64,000 bases of DNA, taken from the NCBI GenBank assembly GCA_964034945.1, contig OZ035960.1, forward strand, positions 114,679,824 through 114,743,823, read 5' to 3'. The notes under the pieces are model-generated. The model had not been told where the DNA came from. It did not search any database and was given only the letters and a program-made list of their open reading frames with translations. The translations under genes and the position numbers were made by a program. Position 1 is the first letter of the stretch, and each line of letters begins with the position of its first letter. Below, piece by piece: positions 58,737 through 64,000 of the stretch. Source of the stretch: Chrysopilus asiliformis (taxonomy: Eukaryota > Arthropoda > Insecta > Diptera > Rhagionidae).

Positions 58737-59460
58737 CTACCGAATCGGTAAAGCTCTTTTTATTACGTTTTTCCAAGTATTTTGGGCACGATGCCGAATT
58801 ATGGGAGGTGTTAGAGGACCATAGACAAAAGGAGGCTTTGGATGGTAAAAAGGTGTTGTGAGAATTTTCTTTTTACTGGTAGATGGTTGGTTGGTTTGAT
58901 AGGAGGGGGGCTCACCAGGGAACCCCACGCACGCAGGCCTCAAGTTGGGCCCATCGCTGGAGCAGACTGAGCTCACGTACGGTTGTTTAGCCATCCCGCC
59001 AGTGCTATAAATATATTTCCGAATCGGCTCCCAGCCCTGAGTTCCTGTCTCATGGAGTTCCTCTAGAAAGGGATGGCCGAAGCATTTGACGCGAGTACGG
59101 GTTAAGGCTGGACAGTGACACAAGAAATGCTCCACCGTTTCCTGCTCTTCTCCGCAGCCACTGTACTGTGGATTATCCACCAGCCTCATCTTGAAGGCGT
59201 GATCCTTCAGGAGGGAGTGCCCAGTTAGAATCCAAGTCGTTAGACGAAGGGGATTCCGTTTCAGATTTAAGAGGCTCTTAGTAAGGTTTGCATTTAAGCC
59301 ACCCCATAATTCCTTTGTTGTAGTGCCGATCTGACACGTGGACCAAAGTTGTTGGTTCTTCTGATCCACCCACTGCTTAAGTTGCAGTTTGAGGGTTTGA
59401 ATCGGAAACCCAACAGAAATGGGTTGACTGTCCATACATGTACCCTTACGAGCAAGTGGT
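58737..59460 (-). pseudogene. C-terminal tail of a non-LTR retrotransposon ORF2, 5'-truncated
   Basis: The minus-strand frame contains LARKGT near the start (the usual end of an RNase H-like domain). Then come W-x-W-type spacing and LKRNPLRLTTWILTGHSLLK, followed by GCGEEQETVEHFLCHCPALT and R. This is the post-RNase H zinc-knuckle region of I/Jockey-group LINEs; the first Cys of the usual CxxC is replaced (PQYSGCG). The tail ends KNVIKRALPIR. Everything upstream (endonuclease, reverse transcriptase) is missing. The first codons of the 253-codon ORF come from an adjoining family A repeat, so the true element sequence starts near 59460. This is a typical 5' truncation. Confidence 0.8.
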
Positions 59461-59486
59461 AGATATAAAGGTCTTCTAGATATAAA

Positions 59487-59592
59487 GGCCGTATTCAACG
59501 GAGACCGACTTGACAGCGTAGGCAGATAAAAATTTTCTGATCAGCACGAATTCCATTTCCGGCAAAATTATGAGCATGTCCGTGCATCTAGT
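59487..59592 (+). mobile_element. DINE-like family A fragment
   Basis: 'gagaccgacttgacagcg', 'ttttctgatcagcacgaatt' and 'tgagcatgtccgtgcatct' match the head-proximal body of family A. It abuts the truncation point of the retrotransposon tail. Confidence 0.55.
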
Positions 59593-61394
59593 CTAATGCC
59601 AAAAATTCGTGATTTTTACCCGAATTTTGAGAAATTAAGTTACATTATACCTAGTTTTTCGTATTTATAAGGCATATACAGAATTCTGTAATCCAGCAAG
59701 ATATGTAATATTTATTTTTTCTAATTTTAACACAAAAAATTAAACGCATTTGTGCTGAACCTTTGCGACAATTTCTTGTGCCGGTATGAAAACATTTAGC
59801 GAAATTTCGGTCTTCATGGACTTCCATTTCGTAAATTTGTGTAGTCTTTGAGTATATAAAAACGCATTACTAAGCATTCATAAATAATTATAATATTATT
59901 ATGAGAGCTAAATAGCATATAATAATCAACATTACCAAACAATTTAGGTCATCATAACCTTAAATACTAATAACACGGATGCTACAACCACCCCATACTA
60001 AACATAAGCGTTAACTATGAGCGATTAAAGCCTATCCTGGGGTAAATTTCGTACCGGCCTCAGTTTCATAATATCATTTTTGTTAGATATATAGAGAGGT
60101 GAACTAAACAGTCCAGCTCAAGATCCCTTCGAATATAATCTTTAATATTTTCCTGTTGGTTTACTTTGCAACCTCATAACGAAAAACAAACGAAAAATAC
60201 CAGGCGAAACATCCCATCTAGTAAAATATACAGAGCCGTCTTCTTTATGATGTTTTCAAGTTAGATAGTGGTGTTTGTTAGTTTGTTGTTATTTTTTTTT
60301 ACACGAAGATATATGTTTATAGTGGAGATCTGTGGATTTTTTTATATTTAGAAGTATCACTATGGGTAAGAAAGAATCTCTCTCGCAATCATACATAGTT
60401 GTAGCAGTGCGGAAAAATTACTAAGTCAGTGAGATGAGAAAAACCCCATCAAGAACACTAAAGAAGATTTGAAACGTGACCAAAAACCAAAATCGGCCTA
60501 AAGGCGATTGTTCTCTTTTCCCTTTATCTTATTTCTGTTTCTTATTTGCCGCCTTGTACCGTATTTTTATTTACTCTCCGTCCCAGTTTAATCCCATACC
60601 ACCATTCGTCCTGTTCGAATCCTGTCCCGGCTAGATGGCGTGGAACATCTTTACTGGCTTCCCAAAAAGCAGCCACCAGACCAGGGAAAAGACATGACAG
60701 AGAAAAAATACACACTGATACCTTGGAATCAATTTGCCTTTTCCCATGTCCACTGAGGGATTAAATATATTACATTGGCTGGATTATTTATCACTGCTGG
60801 GGGTTGGTCGTATCGTAATGTTGTACAAAAAAGATTTTTTTATTTTAAGCATTAGATAATTTCACCCAATTTCACCCGTGCCAAAATAACGAAATACTTT
60901 TGTCATTCGAACTGAGAAAACCCCAATTTTTTTTTTATTACATTTGCTTGATCGATTGAATCTAAATTTAATGTGAAATTCCAGAGGATTATCATTTACG
61001 TTCGTTCACATTGCGATTCCCTTTTTTTGCTCCTCGTTTTGCCCCCCAAAAAACATTAGTCTTTTTCGGTTTTGCCATTTAGATAAGAGATTACCTCTGG
61101 GAAAGATATAACAGAGGAGAAAATTATTCGGAAAATATTTTATCAAATTTAAATGATACGTAACCGAATAATGGCTTACTGTATTAAAACATGTACAAAC
61201 AAAAATGTTCAGAAATTTTTGGTGCCGCGTGGCTTCCACGAAAAATTCATTAAAAATGTAAGTTCAATTTTCGATTTCTTTCACATTTTCAAAAGAACAA
61301 AACCTTCTTAAAATACTCATATTTATTCAAATTTTCCTAGAAAAAAATTATCATTACGCAGGAATTTCCAATATTCATCTTATTTTTTATAAGA
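59593..61394. other. AT-rich stretch, no gene seen
   Basis: No supported gene. A GTTCGAATCC word at 60613-60622 resembles a tRNA B box, but its flanks do not pair as a T-arm. Confidence 0.4.
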
Positions 61395-61396
61395 TA

Positions 61397-61665
61397 CACT
61401 CAGAAAAATGGAGGCTAACTCGACGACCTACATACGGCGTAATTGGCCTCGGGCAGGCGCGCGTTCGCCTGCATGTGGGCAAGTAAAACTGAGTTGACCT
61501 GTGGTCGGAGAAATTCTGAAATTAAGCCACCAGCAGGTGAAGTAGGGCATTGGGAGCTGCACGAGTTGACCTTTAGGTTAACTCTGACCGCTAGCTGGCT
61601 TACAGAAACCTCTGTAAGGTCAGAGTTAACCTGACAAAAAGATGACCTGGACATTTTTCTGAGTG
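61397..61665 (+). mobile_element. CACTCAG-family MITE, copy 5 (TSD TA)
   Basis: Perfect 14-bp ends with TA on both sides. It is 269 bp, of the same interior subtype as the 21.2 kb copy, with the internal 'ggttaactctgacc...ggtcagagttaacc' hairpin. Confidence 0.85.
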
Positions 61666-61889
61666 TAGAAGGTCGGCTACAAAACAATACGCCATCGAAA
61701 AATATTCGAAAAAGCTTAAGTCAATTAAAAAATTATTCTGAATTTCTAAATGTTGGGCAAAAAAAAAAAATAATTCGATGTATCATAATCCAGCAATATT
61801 GTTTTGAGATCTCATGTATCAATAAAATCAGTGTTTTTAAAATTAAGCATAAGAAAAGCTACAATTGCCAGGGGCCAATCGTTAAATAC

Positions 61890-62567
61890 TCTGTATGAGG
61901 GCAGACAAAATTTTTTTGAAATAAAAATCCATTTGTATGAGAGAGGGGGAAAGGAGTGGCCCGATAGGATTTTAATATATTGAACAGTTATCTGAAATCA
62001 TATTCTAAACACATTTTATCTTTATAATTTTTTCAATAGGACTCACCGATTTCGAGAAAACAGGGAAAAAGTATTCCATTTGTATGGGAGAGGAAGGAAG
62101 CAGTGGTTCTATTGGATTTTAGTGTATGGGTGAGTTATGCAAAATCCTATTCTAAACACATTTTACATCTATAAATTTTTCAATACGACTCACCGTTTTC
62201 GAGAAAATTGTAAAAAACGGTTTCGTTTATATGGGGGAGGGGGGAGGAATGGTCCGATTTTGATCGTTTAAGAATTTGCGCCTTTCCACTTACGAGGAAC
62301 GCGACTGTAAAAAATTTCAAGTCTCTAGCTCAATCCTTTTGAAAGTTATGGTGTTCAAGGACAGATAGACAAGCAGACAGACGGACAGACAAACAGAAGG
62401 ACAGACGGACAGACGGACAGACGGACAGACGGACAGACAGAAATCAAACTCTTTTATCATCCCAAACAACCTGGTGTGGCTCATTTTGGTGCCCGACGAT
62501 TGGTTCGAATCGTTACAAACGATTTAATAAATCTAATATACTCCTTATATGATTTATCATATAGAGT
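61890..62567 (+). mobile_element. Family C repeat, long copy
   Basis: Same order as the 29.5 kb copy: two units of 'attctaaacacattttaTcttt' type, 'aatttcaagtctctagctca', a cagacggacagacggac microsatellite (about 62365-62440), 'atcatcccaaacaacctggt', and a right end 'ctaatatactcct...tatgatttatcatatagag'. It adjoins a family B copy. Confidence 0.65.
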
Positions 62568-63037
62568 ACTAGAATTTGGACCCGGCTACGCCCGGCTAAA
62601 AGCGTGAGTGGATCAAAATCTAAGAAAACAAAATTGAATTTGCAATAAATTAGATAGAATAAGTTGTCCGTGCTTTTCTTTAAAAGATTCGGTTTATCTT
62701 TACCCCCTCCCCTTACTCCCCCCACCTCTCTGGCTACTTTTTAATGGGTCTATGTTAGGGCTGAACCCCCAACGAACATCTATGCCAAATTTCAGGCCAA
62801 TCGGTTCAGTAGTTTCCCCACGAAAGAGTAACATAGCGAAAAAACTAAGTTTCGAAATCACTTTACCCCCTACCCTTACTCCTTCCACCCCTCGCCCTAC
62901 TTTTCCGTATGCCGATGTTGGAACCAGAACTACCACAGACACTCATGCGAAATTTCAAGCCAATCGGTTCAGCTGGTTTTCCGTGAAAGAGGAACAGACA
63001 GACAGACACCAACTCACTTTTATATATTAGTATGATA
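62568..63037 (+). mobile_element. Family B repeat, alternative left end
   Basis: The left end reads 'actagaatttggacccggct' plus 'acgcccggctaaaagcg', not the usual 'gcatacccgtcg'. The body and right end ('accaactcacttttatatat', 'tagtatgat') are standard. It follows the family C copy without a gap. Confidence 0.65.
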
Positions 63038-64000
63038 AAAGCATTCCTTGCGATTCAGATTTTTACATATTTTCTTGTTGTAAAATTTTAACCTAAAGAA
63101 AACCATTCTTATGTAATCCATTTCAAGTGTTAGTTGCTAGGAAGTTAAGTGCTATCCTGCAATATATTAAAGGTTATTTGGAAATAAATACAAAGAATTA
63201 TAATTTTTGGATTTAAAATTTTTGCTCTGGTTACTTTTTCCTAATTAATGAAGAAAACTTTTAATCAGTCTATAAAATGCTTTTAACGAAAGTGTCCTGA
63301 CGCCCCCTGCAATTTAATAAATTCCGTCTCACACTCTACTCAAGAATCTGTCGTAACTATGATATTTTTTAGGCCTTCATTCTTAATTCCATTTCCATGG
63401 TAAAAAAGGTCCTTTTGACAATCAAATTCTTATTTCACTTTCTCGTATTTTCCTTCAGCCATTTCACTAGCCACCCGCCGAGTTCAGATATTTGCCCTTC
63501 ATTCCCAGTCTAGTTTTTATTCTAGCTTCTCAGCTGGGTCCCTTTCCCTTATGGTTTCGCTAGCAAAACAACAAATGTTCATTTTTTCAAGATCGTTAAA
63601 TTTGCAAATAAGCACCGCGATTAATTATCTAAATGAACACCAATTAGAAACGTGATCCTAAAAATTCGGCTCAACTCCGACAAACTTGGTGACGACGATT
63701 CTTAAAAAAAAAAACGGACAAGGTCACGCAACATTATAACATGATTTCACGGTAACTTGATTTGTCCTATAAACCAACCCGCATTAAAACAAGGGGAGAA
63801 ATGTAGAAATGGGGCCCAAATTCTAAAAATTCTGTATTTTCTTATGCTCAGGAGAATGAAGAAAGTAAAAAAAAATATCCTTCTGGTATCTCTTCTATTT
63901 CCTTTTGTTTTTTGTTTTTGATCCTTTGTGATGTTGAAAATATTAACCAAAACCCTTTTTTTTCTATCCTTCCTGCATATTAGCATAAAATTATACAAGA
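63038..64000. other. AT-rich stretch, no gene seen
   Basis: Only an 83-codon minus ORF of unremarkable composition. Nothing else is recognised. Confidence 0.4.

Noticed and set aside
60613..60622. GTTCGAATCC, resembling a tRNA B box
   Set aside because: The flanking bases do not form a T-arm stem, and no acceptor, D-arm or anticodon arm can be built around it.
61443..61634. 63-64 codon ORF conserved in two CACTCAG MITEs
   Set aside because: Conservation is of the whole element at DNA level; other copies shift or break the frame.
62365..62445. Regularly spaced direct repeats (cagacgga)n
   Set aside because: A microsatellite without unique spacers, in a eukaryotic window; not a CRISPR array.

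Overview
This is a gene-poor, AT-rich, repeat-dense eukaryotic window, most likely from an insect and plausibly a fly. There is no prokaryotic gene organisation. There are TATA boxes about 30 bp upstream of the presumed starts, GT-AG introns, many MITEs with intact target-site duplications (TSDs), decayed transposase and reverse-transcriptase fragments, and interspersed repeats carrying (GTCY)n tracts, which recall dipteran DINE-1/Helentron-associated elements. The species assignment is inference; nothing in the window fixes it.

The only convincing host genes form one tandem array at about 40.9-45.1 kb. Three short genes encode 58, 58 and 62 aa proteins, each a signal peptide followed by a roughly 38-42 aa mature peptide with four cysteines (C-x6/10-C-x9-C-x12-C, with a shared RPVxG[E/T]CP core). 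Each has a TATAAATA box, a leader exon of about 55-60 nt and a 5' UTR intron that ends directly before the ATG. The array arose by segmental duplication, because flanking DNA is shared between units. It has since been altered by transposons: one MITE lies about 40 bp upstream of the gene 2 TATA box, one lies inside the gene 3 5' UTR intron, and one lies 42 bp after the gene 3 stop. I do not recognise the family; secreted effector, defence or reproductive peptides are all possible.

The rest is mobile DNA. (i) MITEs with TTA/TAA TSDs and Harbinger-like behaviour lie at 14.6, 24.4, 26.3, 33.3, 42.6, 45.2 and 51.8 kb, with relatives at 30.6 and 38.9 kb. (ii) TTAA-flanked piggyBac-like MITEs lie at 0.7, 22.2, 22.5, 34.9, 37.4 and 57.7 kb. 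(iii) MITEs with CAC...GTG ends and 2-bp TSDs include five copies of a CACTCAGAAAAATG family at 21.2, 39.3, 52.0, 57.9 and 61.4 kb. (iv) DINE-like repeats (family A) and two further GTCY-bearing families (B and C) occur throughout. (v) There are remnants of Tc1/mariner transposases (7.0, 8.1, 54.6 kb), a Tigger-like MITE (34.3 kb) and a non-LTR retrotransposon tail (58.7-59.5 kb).

The intervening stretches (about 1.8-3.8, 5.2-7.0, 8.8-12.2, 13.0-14.6, 15.1-17.0, 17.4-19.4, 26.7-29.5, 48.0-50.0, 55.8-57.6, 59.6-61.4 and 63.0-64.0 kb) are AT-rich with only chance-length ORFs. A GC-richer patch at 19.45-20.4 kb holds a short ORF with a signal-peptide-like N-terminus that may be an exon of an unrecognised gene.
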